43,178 nt of DNA from a virus. This document shows, one piece after another, positions 14,772 to 23,275 of this stretch. The stretch's first letter is position 1, and the number at the start of each line of letters is the position of its first letter. The stretch covers positions 1-43,178 of IMG/VR virus record IMGVR_UViG_3300027844_002548. The stretch is one strand, 5' to 3'. A program made the position numbers and the translations under genes. The notes below the pieces were generated by a model, which did no database searches, had not been told where the DNA came from, and was given only the letters and a program-made list of their open reading frames with translations.

Positions 14772-16154
14772 TTACTTATTGAGCTTATTCATATTAGATA
14801 TCATTTTACGAATATCTGCTGATTTTGTTTCAACAGTTTTACCATTTACTTCTTTATCATCAGTAACATTACTTGTACGTAATACATTTTTATATATCGG
14901 AGTTGTATTATCATCTTCCTGGTCTTCATCAGACAAATCTTCAATACGCAAACTTTCTAAATTAAATCCCAGATCAACTCGTTGCCCTACACCACTGCTA
15001 CTACGTGTTTTCATAAACTGTACTTGATAACGCCCTCGTTCACGCATTGGCGCACTTGTGAAAATACCAATAACATTATCTGCTGTTTGTACTTTACTTA
15101 GTCCGCCAGCAATATGACTATGATCAAATTCAATTTCCTCAACTGCTGTTCTGTTTAACTGAGACGCTGTTATTAATAATGTATCAAGGTCTACTGCTAA
15201 ATTACGTAATTCTTCTGCAACATATTTGTCTTTAACAAACAAATCACTTGGACTTACTCGTTTATCATTTGGCATCATTAGATCTAAATAATCTATTAAT
15301 ATTGCTTGTGCTTGCTTACCGTGTTGTATTTCTAATTCTTTGAGGAATGCTTTAATTTGCCCAGTATTAACACCACTTGGCAAATATACAAGTTGTAAAT
15401 TACCTGAGGACTTTTTCATCATTCGGACTTTTAAATCAACATCATCTAAACTTTTAAATAAACTTCTACTGCTTAACCCAGTTGCCATACTATCAATACG
15501 CATTGCAACCAATTCTTCACTAAGTTCAAGTGTAATATAAACAACATTTAAACCTGCTTGCACCCAATTCAATGCAAGATTTTGCAAAAATAAACTTTTG
15601 CCTGCACCAGATGTGCCAGCAAAAATACTTAACTCACCTTTATTAAATCCACCAAATAATTTTTTATCAATTGATGTCCATCCTGTACTTACTTGCCCAT
15701 TATTATCTTTTAACTTCTGTAATCTTTCTTTTGGATTTGCAAAATAATCTGTACCTAAATTCTTTGCCAACCCTACGCTACTTGCTTCCTTAACACGTTT
15801 TTCTACAGAGAAATATTCTCCCTTTTCAATATCATCAGCACTTGCTAAAATTGCTTGCTCAAGTGCTTTAAACTTTGCAAAATCTTGAAACTCATCTAAA
15901 AACCATTCTTTATGCCTTGCTGTAACCTCAGCATCTAATTCTAATCCTATTTCTGTTTTTGCTTTAATCTGATCAATAGTAGGCATACTGTTATATTCAT
16001 CAGCATGTTTATTAATAAATTCAACCGTTGGTCTTAATTTATTATTAAAATATGTAGGTACAACTAATGATTGCACTCTAACATATAACTCTTTATCACT
16101 AATTAAAAACCCCAAAAAGAGTTTTTGGAGATCTTCTTTAAATTCTTTTACCAT
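14772..16154 (-). CDS. 41: Replicative DNA helicase, DnaB/gp41-like
   Basis: A 460-residue hexameric helicase, close to T4 gp41 in length (475). The C-terminal RecA-like domain shows Walker A GTSGAGKS (about residues 179-186), the VVYITLELSEE motif H1a, and Walker B QAILIDYLDLM, followed by the SQLNR arginine-finger region and GGLSKVQTADNVI. It unwinds DNA ahead of the phage polymerase and pairs with the primase encoded two genes upstream. It ends the replication operon; the next gene on the strand has a late promoter. The identity is secure from motif content and context. Confidence 0.92.
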   Translation of the reverse strand: MVKEFKEDLQKLFLGFLISDKELYVRVQSLVVPTYFNNKLRPTVEFINKHADEYNSMPTIDQIKAKTEIGLELDAEVTARHKEWFLDEFQDFAKFKALEQAILASADDIEKGEYFSVEKRVKEASSVGLAKNLGTDYFANPKERLQKLKDNNGQVSTGWTSIDKKLFGGFNKGELSIFAGTSGAGKSLFLQNLALNWVQAGLNVVYITLELSEELVAMRIDSMATGLSSRSLFKSLDDVDLKVRMMKKSSGNLQLVYLPSGVNTGQIKAFLKELEIQHGKQAQAILIDYLDLMMPNDKRVSPSDLFVKDKYVAEELRNLAVDLDTLLITASQLNRTAVEEIEFDHSHIAGGLSKVQTADNVIGIFTSAPMRERGRYQVQFMKTRSSSGVGQRVDLGFNLESLRIEDLSDEDQEDDNTTPIYKNVLRTSNVTDDKEVNGKTVETKSADIRKMISNMNKLNK

Positions 16155-16516
16155 TAATTTTTCTTCTGTCGCCTTATATCTAATATAAATTTTGGATCTT
16201 TTATTAATTTATCTTCTATCAAATTGAATAACTGTGTTACACTCAATGCTTTCCGTCGCAAATGTTGCATAATTCTTCCAGCAATTAATCCTTGATTATA
16301 ATTCAAATTAACTGGGCAATTAGGTTTAGTTGTTACAACAGGCTTTGGAACTGGAACGCCGTCAATATTATCAGTCTTCTCATCACTTGTTGCATTAACA
16401 TCTACACCAGTTTTATCTTTAATTAAATCTTTTAAATTTTGATTTTCTTCTTTCATAACATCAATTTCTTTTTGTAACTCATCTACTCTTTTAAACAAAT
16501 CTCCTATATGTCCCAT
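16154..16516 (-). CDS. Small coiled-coil protein between helicase and primase
   Basis: A 120-residue protein. Residues about 1-35 are a coiled coil (LFKRVDELQKEIDVMKEENQ). A Pro/Val/Thr linker follows, and residues about 72-120 form a helical basic domain (GLIAGRIMQHLRRKALSVTQ). It overlaps the primase stop by one base and the helicase start by one base, so the three are translated as a block. A primosome adaptor or loader role is suggested by this position alone. There is no clear similarity to T4 gp59. Confidence 0.55.
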   Translation of the reverse strand: MGHIGDLFKRVDELQKEIDVMKEENQNLKDLIKDKTGVDVNATSDEKTDNIDGVPVPKPVVTTKPNCPVNLNYNQGLIAGRIMQHLRRKALSVTQLFNLIEDKLIKDPKFILDIRRQKKN

Positions 16517-17508
16517 TATGCTATCCTTTTCTTAATCCCAATCTTTGTTGGATTATTCTCAACTGACTCTAATATACTCTTTAATGTAAAAATTCTTCCA
16601 TATTTCTTAACTGCATCGGCAACATCTTTTATTTCATCATCCCATTGTGGAAAACTAACTCCCCAATTATAACGAAGTGCTTCCTCAATTAATCGTTCAC
16701 CTGTTTTGTCCCTGTCCGGAACTAAAATAAATTTTCTATTAAATGTATTTAAGTAATCTGCTTGTACTTGATTTATTTTTGAGCCGAGTAAACCAATTCC
16801 ATCGATACCGATAGCATCAAATGGTCCTTCAACTAGTATAGCATACTTGCGTTCTGTTGTATATAATTGATCTAAATTAAACATATAATTTTTTTGTGTT
16901 TGAACATAATATTTTGGTCTATCAGTTTTATTTGGATATACATGTCTTGTAATCCAGCCAACAACTTTTTTCTTAAAATAGCATGGTATAATTATACGTT
17001 CATTTAAATTCATATAGGTATTAGGTGTCCAATAATAATTCCAACTACTATATACTCCTTCTCCTCTAGATTGCAAATATTCTAAAATATACTCTGGTGT
17101 ATTCTCATCTATTGGTTTTGCATCTTTTGGTAATGCTTTTTCTTCCCAATCTAATTTTATCTCTTCAATTTTTGTATTAAATATTGGATTAATTTCTCGT
17201 TCATTATAACTTTGAATTTTTAATTTGTTTACTGTAGTATCCGTTATGCCCAACCCTTTTAACAATTCAACAAACTTACTACCTAAAATACCTCCAGGTT
17301 TCCAGCCTGTTTTAAATCCACAATTAAAACAGTTAAACACAATTGAATTATCAGCAGTCATGTTAAAACCGCCTCGTTTACGTATGTCAGGACGAGTTTC
17401 ACCCATTGCAGTACACATAGGGCAATTCAACGACATCCAGCCGCCAGGACTTGCTTTCTTACCAGGAATTCTTGTTAGAATTGTTGATCTTAAATTGTCA
17501 GCAAACAT
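16516..17508 (-). CDS. 61: DNA primase, gp61-like
   Basis: A 330-residue primase. The N-terminal zinc ribbon has CPMC (C29, C32) and CFNC (C60, C63). The TOPRIM core shows ILVEGPFDAIG (catalytic Glu) and ILVPDRDKTG (DxD), followed by the DDEIKDVADAVKKYG motif near the end. It makes RNA primers for lagging-strand synthesis with the gp41 helicase. The ATG at 17508 is very close to a sigma-70 promoter (17513-17544) and has no Shine-Dalgarno sequence, so translation from a leaderless or very short-leader early mRNA is likely. Confidence 0.92.
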   Translation of the reverse strand: MFADNLRSTILTRIPGKKASPGGWMSLNCPMCTAMGETRPDIRKRGGFNMTADNSIVFNCFNCGFKTGWKPGGILGSKFVELLKGLGITDTTVNKLKIQSYNEREINPIFNTKIEEIKLDWEEKALPKDAKPIDENTPEYILEYLQSRGEGVYSSWNYYWTPNTYMNLNERIIIPCYFKKKVVGWITRHVYPNKTDRPKYYVQTQKNYMFNLDQLYTTERKYAILVEGPFDAIGIDGIGLLGSKINQVQADYLNTFNRKFILVPDRDKTGERLIEEALRYNWGVSFPQWDDEIKDVADAVKKYGRIFTLKSILESVENNPTKIGIKKRIA

Positions 17509-17512
17509 CTAT

Positions 17513-17544
17513 ATTATAGTATAAGAAAAAGTGCAATTTGTCAA
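17513..17544 (-). promoter_or_regulatory. Sigma-70 early promoter of the primase-helicase operon
   Basis: TTGACA (17539-17544) on the minus strand with overlapping -10 candidates: TACTAT at a 17-base spacer (17516-17521), TATACT at 15 (17518-17523) or TATAAT at 20 (17513-17518). The -35 box overlaps the end of the upstream gene. Confidence 0.7.
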
Positions 17545-18113
17545 CCAATTACTGTGGCTACCAAATGAACACGATCCACTTCGCCGCCATTAAACGCATT
17601 ATGGTACTTTGTATTATCAGTAATCCATACTTTACCATCTGCTGGCATATGCATTACCTCATTATCAATAACCATTAATGCACCAGGGTTAGTTATAATA
17701 GGAATGTGCAATCTCTTTTCCGGATCTCGATGCCAACTTAATGTAGTACGAGGTAACTTCCAAAGTAACCTAACTCTACCTAATTTATATTTGGTTAATA
17801 ATGTATCGTAGACTTCTTTATAATAAGTATCTTCAAATAATTTAACAAATTCAGTATATTGTGATTCATCAATTACTTCTTCACGTTGAACTTCGACGCC
17901 TGTACTATCAGGCTTGGTCCAAAATAGTCCTCTTACATTACCACCAGTAATTGAATTCGGGTCACCAGGAATTTGAGTTAAACAAATTGCATTAATATCA
18001 CATTCGATGAGAGGAGATTGCCGTGCCACTCTATCATCGATGAGTTGTAAGTCTTTCTGAAGTTTCCCAATATCAAATTCTATATCAGGGTCCTTGTAAA
18101 AGTTCTGTATCAT
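17541..18113 (-). CDS. 2-oxoglutarate/Fe(II) oxygenase, Asp/Asn hydroxylase-like
   Basis: A 190-residue protein. The Fe(II) triad can be read as LSWHRD (H128, D130) and KYHNAFN (H171), and R181 in DRVHLV is the likely 2-oxoglutarate ligand. This is the double-stranded beta-helix pattern of the aspartyl/asparaginyl beta-hydroxylase group. 2OG oxygenases are common in marine T4-like phages, but their targets (proteins, nucleic acids or small molecules) are mostly unknown. It lies between a virion-type gene and the primase operon, 3 bases after the upstream gene's stop, so it is probably read from the late promoter at 18935-18942. Confidence 0.8.
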   Translation of the reverse strand: MIQNFYKDPDIEFDIGKLQKDLQLIDDRVARQSPLIECDINAICLTQIPGDPNSITGGNVRGLFWTKPDSTGVEVQREEVIDESQYTEFVKLFEDTYYKEVYDTLLTKYKLGRVRLLWKLPRTTLSWHRDPEKRLHIPIITNPGALMVIDNEVMHMPADGKVWITDNTKYHNAFNGGEVDRVHLVATVIG

Positions 18114-18116
18114 TGT

Positions 18117-18908
18117 TTAACTTCTATGTAATACCTTATCTATTGTGCCAGTATTACCAGCATCATGTTCATAAACAAACCTAAGCCAATTACATGATAA
18201 TCTAAAGTTACTAGCATCAATTCCAGTTAATGGCGATGATGTTGAAAACGTTAAATGGTCTGCTGTAGCATTGTTAGGATATAAATCCACTATAAACCAA
18301 TTCGTTGGGGCGTCTAGATCGAGACTGCCTTCAACCCAAAAACTTCCTGCCCAAGTTGTAGCATAAAGGGCACAAGTATGTAAATTAGTTTGATAATTTT
18401 TTGTTGGACTAACATCAATTCCGGCACTTTCATATCGTGTACCATTTAAAACAAACGTTGTTACTATTGCACTAGCCGAAGGTGTTGGTATAACTCCCTC
18501 AATAAGTTCAATCGCACCTATAGCATTTTGAGATGTATCAACATACATAACGTTTTGTTCATCATTTAAATCTGTTGACGTTACACTGAATTCATAAAAT
18601 CCTTGATCTAAATTAACTGTATCTGTCCATGAAAAAAGTACATCAAATTTTCCATTGGATCCATCGGTAATCGTTGGCACTTTTTGTACTGCTAAGTCGC
18701 CAGTATTTGCATTCATAACATTTAAATATAACGTTAACAAAGAAATATTAGCGGGCCTGCGATTTTCATCAAACACTTGAAATGATATTTTATCATCAAT
18801 TCCTTTGTGTACTTTTATTACGTCATTGTACATAGTTCCGCTTAATCCTCCGTCTGTTAATGTTAAAGAATGATTTATTTTATATGTGTAAATATTATTA
18901 ACAGCCAT
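18117..18908 (-). CDS. Virion structural protein
   Basis: A 263-residue beta-rich protein of a type found in the virion clusters of marine T4-like phages. It begins MAVNNIYTYKINHSL, and the N-terminal half looks like an Ig-like or BppU-like fold (KISFQVFDENRRPANISLLT, then GFYEFSVTSTD). The C-terminal half is another sandwich-like region (WAGSFWVEGSLDLDAPTNWF). A late promoter (GATAAATA, 18935-18942) and GGAG precede the ATG. It is isolated within the replication block, so it probably moved in as a late cassette with the oxygenase gene. A surface or baseplate role is a guess. Confidence 0.6.
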   Translation of the reverse strand: MAVNNIYTYKINHSLTLTDGGLSGTMYNDVIKVHKGIDDKISFQVFDENRRPANISLLTLYLNVMNANTGDLAVQKVPTITDGSNGKFDVLFSWTDTVNLDQGFYEFSVTSTDLNDEQNVMYVDTSQNAIGAIELIEGVIPTPSASAIVTTFVLNGTRYESAGIDVSPTKNYQTNLHTCALYATTWAGSFWVEGSLDLDAPTNWFIVDLYPNNATADHLTFSTSSPLTGIDASNFRLSCNWLRFVYEHDAGNTGTIDKVLHRS

Positions 18909-18934
18909 TTGCTTTCACTCCAACACTCATAAAG

Positions 18935-18942
18935 TATTTATC
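18935..18942 (-). promoter_or_regulatory. T4-type late promoter of the 263-residue virion gene
   Basis: GATAAATA on the minus strand, 26 bases before the ATG at 18908. It lies in the gap between two divergent genes. Confidence 0.7.
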
Positions 18943-18958
18943 GGAATAAGTAATAGCA

Positions 18959-19339
18959 ATGAATGATGACATAAAACAATTGATCGAAAAATATCCATTC
19001 TTAACTGGTATTAAATATGCCAGTAAAGAAATTATCGGCATTATACAAAATCATAATTCTCACATTACTAGTATCTATTCTTTTGATTTAATTGGAGATA
19101 GCGATCTTAAGAAAAAGTTCTTACACGTAGGTGATACTTGGTGGTGGGAAAGTAATCGTATTACGCCAATAAATTTATTCCTTCCGTACGAAATGGAACA
19201 ATTTCGTTTTTGCTTACGAAACTATATAAGTAAAGATGTTGAATTTTTGTTTGGGCCAATTACAAGTCTGCATAACATAGTTAGAAAACGTATTAAGAGA
19301 CGAACAGTACAATTAGTACGTAAGATAGATAAAACTTAA
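18959..19339 (+). CDS. Conserved marine phage protein of unknown function (plus strand)
   Basis: A 126-residue protein, one of very few plus-strand genes. FLTGIKYASKEIIGIIQNHN, DTWWWESNRITPINLFLP and the KDVEFLFGPITSL region match a family I remember from T4-like cyanophages, with no known function. The C-terminus is strongly basic (RKRIKRRTVQLVRKID). It is convergent with the Pol III alpha-like gene, and their stop codons overlap by 4 bases. No good promoter or ribosome-binding site is evident upstream, so expression timing cannot be judged. Confidence 0.65.
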   Translation: MNDDIKQLIEKYPFLTGIKYASKEIIGIIQNHNSHITSIYSFDLIGDSDLKKKFLHVGDTWWWESNRITPINLFLPYEMEQFRFCLRNYISKDVEFLFGPITSLHNIVRKRIKRRTVQLVRKIDKT

Positions 19340-19899
19340 CTACATTGTTCCACTATTAAATTCATTTGTACTACAATCGCAACTGCATAAGCAATCGAAT
19401 GAGATTTTTTGAAATAATATCCACCGTCAATTGGTGCAATCCAAACTTCCTTGTTTATTGTATCCCACTCTTCATTTAACAAATAACGCTTAGATGGTCT
19501 TATAATTGCTAACACAGATGCTAATTGTTCAACTGTTCGTGGCTTTAACTGAGATACTATTTTATAATGAGCGTGTATATGAAATAACTGTTCAACAAAA
19601 TCTTTATGGTCAAGCAACTCCCACATTGGTTCTTTATTCATTAAACTATCTAAATGTTTCTCATCATTGATATCTTTATAAAGATTAACATTCAAAAGAT
19701 CTAACTTAAAATATCCTCGCTCCTCAGCCATTTTATAATCAATAGTTGAGGATCCTGTCAATGGATTTACTGGTATGCTATTAAAATATACGCCAGTGTT
19801 ATGCTTTTTATCATCAGTAATACTTGCTGGAATATGTTTTAATACCGTTAACACATCATCTCTATTTTTTAAATCAACATCAATATCAGGTAATTTCAT
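19336..19899 (-). CDS. DNA polymerase III alpha-like fragment protein
   Basis: A 187-residue stand-alone protein that aligns in pattern with the C-terminal part of the bacterial Pol III alpha catalytic region. It shows PDIDVDLKNRDD (the PDIDxD motif) near residue 4, DGGYYFKKSHSIAYA near 158-172 (the KSHxxAYA motif), and QLASVLAIIRPSKRYLL. The PHP and palm nucleotidyl-transfer residues needed for a working polymerase are absent apart from the DxD-like start. The same short protein occurs in marine T4-like phages. It could be a polymerase accessory or a decoy binding host beta clamp or template. Its start overlaps the zinc-finger gene stop. Confidence 0.65.
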   Translation of the reverse strand: MKLPDIDVDLKNRDDVLTVLKHIPASITDDKKHNTGVYFNSIPVNPLTGSSTIDYKMAEERGYFKLDLLNVNLYKDINDEKHLDSLMNKEPMWELLDHKDFVEQLFHIHAHYKIVSQLKPRTVEQLASVLAIIRPSKRYLLNEEWDTINKEVWIAPIDGGYYFKKSHSIAYAVAIVVQMNLIVEQCS

Positions 19900-20603
19900 A
19901 GGCCGGCCTCTGTTAAAACTTTTTGTACAAATTCAACTTCGTTTGGATCATTTTGAAATTTATGACTCCACGTTCCGGGATCTAATGCATCTGCTACTAA
20001 TGACATTTGTTCATCATTAAGTTGTCCTAACATACTCGTACCACTTTGACAATTAAATACAACCCATGGTGAAATTCTTCCTGTCCTAATCCAGTATGTA
20101 AATAAATTTGGATTTACTTCTCTAAAAAAATAATACCATAGTTTTCCAGATTGTTCTGCCCATTTTTGCATAAACTTAATACTACGTTCCATTGCAACAT
20201 CTGCACTTTCTCTTTTAGAATGATCTCTTACATATAATTCGTATGCGGCATCTTTGGCCCAATCATCCATTTTAACTTCATGCTTAATAAGCCAATCGAC
20301 AAATACTTCAAAATCTAAACAATTTGCGTCTTGTGCAAACTTTCCAAATTTTGTAAATCCTAAATAAAATTGTGATTTGCGAAACTCATCAAACGGTTTA
20401 TCTTTTGGTCTAACCGCAGTTGAATTTAAATGATGAAAACGCTGAAACGCTCTAAATCCTAATTGCACATACTTTTCATCCTGGCCCATGTGCCTTCGTT
20501 TTTGTTCACAGGTATGGTTACCGAGAGTTTTAACACTTTTAAATTCTCGGTTACAAAATTTACATTTAAATCCGTTACTTCTTTTTACTTCTACGTTTGT
20601 CAT
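19896..20603 (-). CDS. C2H2 zinc-finger protein, conserved in T4-like marine phages
   Basis: A 235-residue protein with one N-terminal zinc finger, FKCKFCNREFKSVKTLGNHT plus a following Cys (classic C-x2-C spacing near residues 14-17, then His and Cys around 31-33). The rest (YVQLGFRAFQRFHHL, KSQFYLGFTKFGKF, TGRISPWVVFNCQSG) matches a conserved cyanophage and pelagiphage family encoded near the clamp-loader genes. The start at 20603 is chosen to begin just before the finger; it overlaps the previous gene by 29 bases. A role in replication or late transcription is suggested by position. Confidence 0.65.
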   Translation of the reverse strand: MTNVEVKRSNGFKCKFCNREFKSVKTLGNHTCEQKRRHMGQDEKYVQLGFRAFQRFHHLNSTAVRPKDKPFDEFRKSQFYLGFTKFGKFAQDANCLDFEVFVDWLIKHEVKMDDWAKDAAYELYVRDHSKRESADVAMERSIKFMQKWAEQSGKLWYYFFREVNPNLFTYWIRTGRISPWVVFNCQSGTSMLGQLNDEQMSLVADALDPGTWSHKFQNDPNEVEFVQKVLTEAGL

Positions 20604-21060
20604 TAAAGATATCAGAAATTTGCTTGTCGTTGTATCCGAGTTTACAGGCAAGGTCTTGGAGGTCATCTTTTGTGTTCATTTCCTTTAACAAAGTTAATTC
20701 TTCATCGTTTATAGTTGGATATACATCTAATAGAAATTTATCGATAGCGTTTTCCTTAGTTCTACTATTTGGGGTTCCAACCCATTGTCCAAAATATTTT
20801 TCAGGACCGATGCCTATTACACTTAATAACAACCATTGCAACTCTGGATGGTTACTTATATCGCTGTAATGATCATTACATAGTTCATTAATAAACATTA
20901 GATAATGTTCTTTGTTTCGGTGTGTACACGTTGCCCAACGATGTATCATCCAAAAATTTACTTGACTGCTTTTCTTCATTTCAGGAGGCAACTTATTATA
21001 AAAATTTCTATCTCCCTTATTAATTGCAGGAAGTATGTCTTTAAACATATCAACTTTCAT
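20575..21060 (-). CDS. Putative clamp-loader small subunit, gp62-like
   Basis: A 161-residue helical protein starting MKVDMFKDILPAIN. The order FKDILPAIN, FWMIHRWATC, YLMFINELCN and HPELQWLLLSVI resembles the divergent gp62-type subunit of marine T4-like phages. The gene lies in the expected UvsW-gp62 neighbourhood. T4 gp62 works with gp44 to load the gp45 clamp; gp44 and gp45 are not in this window. The ATG at 21060 is used, with an in-frame TTG two codons earlier. Similarity is from memory and is weak at the residue level, so moderate confidence. Confidence 0.5.
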   Translation of the reverse strand: MKVDMFKDILPAINKGDRNFYNKLPPEMKKSSQVNFWMIHRWATCTHRNKEHYLMFINELCNDHYSDISNHPELQWLLLSVIGIGPEKYFGQWVGTPNSRTKENAIDKFLLDVYPTINDEELTLLKEMNTKDDLQDLACKLGYNDKQISDIFNDKRRSKKK

Positions 21061-21074
21061 TGTCAATTATTTCT

Positions 21075-21578
21075 TCATGTTATTACATCACCGATGTCAA
21101 TTTGATCTGGAATTTTGTTTGTTTCTTTTATAAAAAATGCACATAATGGATTAAACTTATTTTGCAATGGCATTGCTAATAAATGGCCAAATTTTAATTT
21201 TGGAAAATACCATTTAAGTTCAACAAACACGTTTACGATTTGTACAGGTGCCCAATTAGGCATATATCCTTTCAATGGGTTGTATAATAACGTTTCAAAA
21301 CCTCTATCATTTAAATTTGTTAAAGGTAATACTTCTAACATTCCTTGGCCTGGATCGCCTACTAAAATATTCCAATCTAACGGCATTTGAATTTGAAACT
21401 CGCCGATCTGTAAAACTACTGCCGGAGAACTAAAACTCTCCAAAAATATCAAAGGTAAGAAATAGTAATCAATAAATGTTGGGTCTGTTACATCGAGAAC
21501 ACAATATCTTACATCGTCAATTTCGTCAGGTAAATTATTTAAACTATACGGTTCATTTTCTACTGTTAATATTTGCAT
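21075..21578 (-). CDS. Conserved T4-like marine phage protein of unknown function
   Basis: A 167-residue beta-rich protein. DYYFLPLIFLESFSSPAVVL, the MPLDWNILVGD segment and KWYFPKLKFGHLLAMPL match a conserved family that I remember lying next to the UvsW gene in marine T4-like phages. No catalytic motif is recognised. It has its own sigma-70-like promoter (21599-21627), and the ATG at 21578 is preceded by GGAAGAG. Conservation of both sequence and position suggests a core early or middle function, perhaps in replication or its regulation. Confidence 0.6.
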   Translation of the reverse strand: MQILTVENEPYSLNNLPDEIDDVRYCVLDVTDPTFIDYYFLPLIFLESFSSPAVVLQIGEFQIQMPLDWNILVGDPGQGMLEVLPLTNLNDRGFETLLYNPLKGYMPNWAPVQIVNVFVELKWYFPKLKFGHLLAMPLQNKFNPLCAFFIKETNKIPDQIDIGDVIT

Positions 21579-21598
21579 ACACTCTTCCTACGATTGTT

Positions 21599-21627
21599 AT
21601 TATAACATCTTTTTTTTAAAAGTGCAA
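21599..21627 (-). promoter_or_regulatory. Sigma-70-like promoter after UvsW
   Basis: TTGCAC (21622-21627), 17-base spacer with an A run, TATAAT (21599-21604) on the minus strand. It stands immediately after the UvsW stop and drives the gene at 21578. Confidence 0.65.
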
Positions 21628-23082
21628 TCATTTAAATGACACTTTTTCAATATCAAACGGATACTGTGCTTCTCTATAATACTTTTTACGTGTCGTTAGA
21701 TGCCTTTTACTATATTTACAATTGCTAGTAACATCCCATATCTGCACAAAGTTTTTATCGTGTGCTTTACGTATGCCTCTACCTATACTTTGAATAACTC
21801 TTACAAATGACTTACCGGGCTCAATAAGAACAAGATTAAAAATCCTAGGAATATTGATTCCCACAGAGGCCACGCCGTAGGTTGCAACAATAAGTTTCGT
21901 ATCGCTTGTTGCAACTTCGTCATAAGTTTCTTTACGGTCTTCATTTTTAGTCGCTCCTCTTACAAATACAGCCTTTGGTAATCGTTCAATTAACATTTCT
22001 CCAGTTTTAATTTGTCCAATTAAGACTAAAGTATTTCCTGTTTCTGCAATATCACCTATTACACCAGAAAGATAATCAATACGCTTAGGATCAGATACCA
22101 AATATTTTAATTCACTTGGATAATTTGGATACTCAACATCGTCTTTTAACTGCAATACCTTAACTTCACAATTACTCAGCACACCTCTTTCTTGCAATTC
22201 GTGGGCACTAATAGAATTAATTACCTCGCCCAAACTTGCTTTAAGACTACAGAACTCGTAATCCTCTTTTGGTATTGTACCTGTTAGTCCCCAACGAATA
22301 GGAATATTTGCAAAGACGCCTGTAAGTAATTCTTTTAGCACATCTGCTTTTGCTTGATGTACTTCATCTACCATTACACATACAACGCCTTCAATAAATT
22401 GTTGTATATCAATTCCGGCTGTTTTCTTTTTGCTCTTTTTAAGTAGAACATTCAAAGATTGCCATGTACAAATAGTATGTTGGCGGCCAAACTCTTTACG
22501 ATCACCATAAAATACACCCACGTCGAGGCCAATATTAATATAATCCTCTTCTGTCTGCGTTACTAAACTCTTGTTAGGTACTATAACAATGCTACGCCCG
22601 TATTCTCCTACTAACTTACTTAGCGTAGCAGTTATAATCGTTTTGCCAGCACCTGTAGCAACCTCTTGTAGGCTTTGTAAGTGTGACAGCGAGTTATTAA
22701 CAACATCTACTTGGTAGTCTCGTAGAACAATAGCCTCTCCCTCATTAACATGCCCCTTAGGCCACGTAATATCACTTAATACATTCTCATCAATTTGATC
22801 AAACTTAAAATTCCATTGTTGCCTATGATCCTCTATGTCTAATTCGTATCCCGATTGCTGTAGTATTGGTAGCAATGTATCTAACAAATTAAGGTATGTC
22901 CTACCACCTACATCGCAGAAACGTATCATACCATCCCAGCGTCCTAACTTATACGCAGGCATATGGTATGCATATGGTAGCATAAACTTGACGGCCGCTG
23001 ATAACTTACGCCTCGTAGACGGGTCAACGTTTTCAAATTTAATGTTTACTTCGTCACGGATAACGAGTTTTGCTGTCGGCAT
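21628..23082 (-). CDS. uvsW: RNA-DNA/recombination helicase UvsW
   Basis: A 484-residue superfamily 2 helicase, close to T4 UvsW (about 503). It has an N-terminal UvsW-type domain, then Walker A EVATGAGKT, motif Ia IVIVPNKSLVTQ, a DEVH box (VMVDEVHQ), motif III WGLTGT, and motif VI QSIGRGIRKA. It unwinds R-loops and branched recombination intermediates and, in T4, shifts replication from origin to recombination mode. The start overlaps the CHCC zinc-finger gene by 29 bases. Identification is firm. Confidence 0.92.
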   Translation of the reverse strand: MPTAKLVIRDEVNIKFENVDPSTRRKLSAAVKFMLPYAYHMPAYKLGRWDGMIRFCDVGGRTYLNLLDTLLPILQQSGYELDIEDHRQQWNFKFDQIDENVLSDITWPKGHVNEGEAIVLRDYQVDVVNNSLSHLQSLQEVATGAGKTIITATLSKLVGEYGRSIVIVPNKSLVTQTEEDYINIGLDVGVFYGDRKEFGRQHTICTWQSLNVLLKKSKKKTAGIDIQQFIEGVVCVMVDEVHQAKADVLKELLTGVFANIPIRWGLTGTIPKEDYEFCSLKASLGEVINSISAHELQERGVLSNCEVKVLQLKDDVEYPNYPSELKYLVSDPKRIDYLSGVIGDIAETGNTLVLIGQIKTGEMLIERLPKAVFVRGATKNEDRKETYDEVATSDTKLIVATYGVASVGINIPRIFNLVLIEPGKSFVRVIQSIGRGIRKAHDKNFVQIWDVTSNCKYSKRHLTTRKKYYREAQYPFDIEKVSFK

Positions 23083-23236
23083 CTTTGTCGTACCTAAATA
23101 TTACACCACAATATCCACATATTGCTTCCGGTGATTTTTTGCTTACACGATAATAAACAATAGGATGAGAACCCACATTGTCCTCTCCTATACAAGAAAT
23201 ACTATTCGAACTTGTATAAACTATTACTTTTTCCAT
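23054..23236 (-). CDS. CHCC-type zinc-finger protein (NDUFS6-like), host-derived
   Basis: A 60-residue protein. C15, H24, C40 and C43 fit the CHCC zinc finger: SCIGEDNVGSHPIVYYRV, then ICGYCGVIFRY. Proteins with this pattern are standard in Alphaproteobacteria (relatives of mitochondrial complex I subunit NDUFS6), so acquisition from such a host is likely. The ATG at 23236 is used because the sigma-70 promoter at 23244-23272 lies right in front of it; an in-frame start further upstream would lie within or before this promoter. The mRNA would be leaderless or nearly so. Function in infection is unknown. Confidence 0.75.
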   Translation of the reverse strand: MEKVIVYTSSNSISCIGEDNVGSHPIVYYRVSKKSPEAICGYCGVIFRYDKDADSKTRYP

Positions 23237-23243
23237 TACAGTA

Positions 23244-23272
23244 AGTTTATATGAAATTGCCCTTAATGTCAA
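23244..23272 (-). promoter_or_regulatory. Sigma-70 promoter of the CHCC-UvsW operon
   Basis: TTGACA (23267-23272), 17-base spacer, TAAACT (23244-23249) on the minus strand. The -10 box ends 7 bases before the ATG at 23236. Confidence 0.7.
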
Positions 23273-23275
23273 GTT

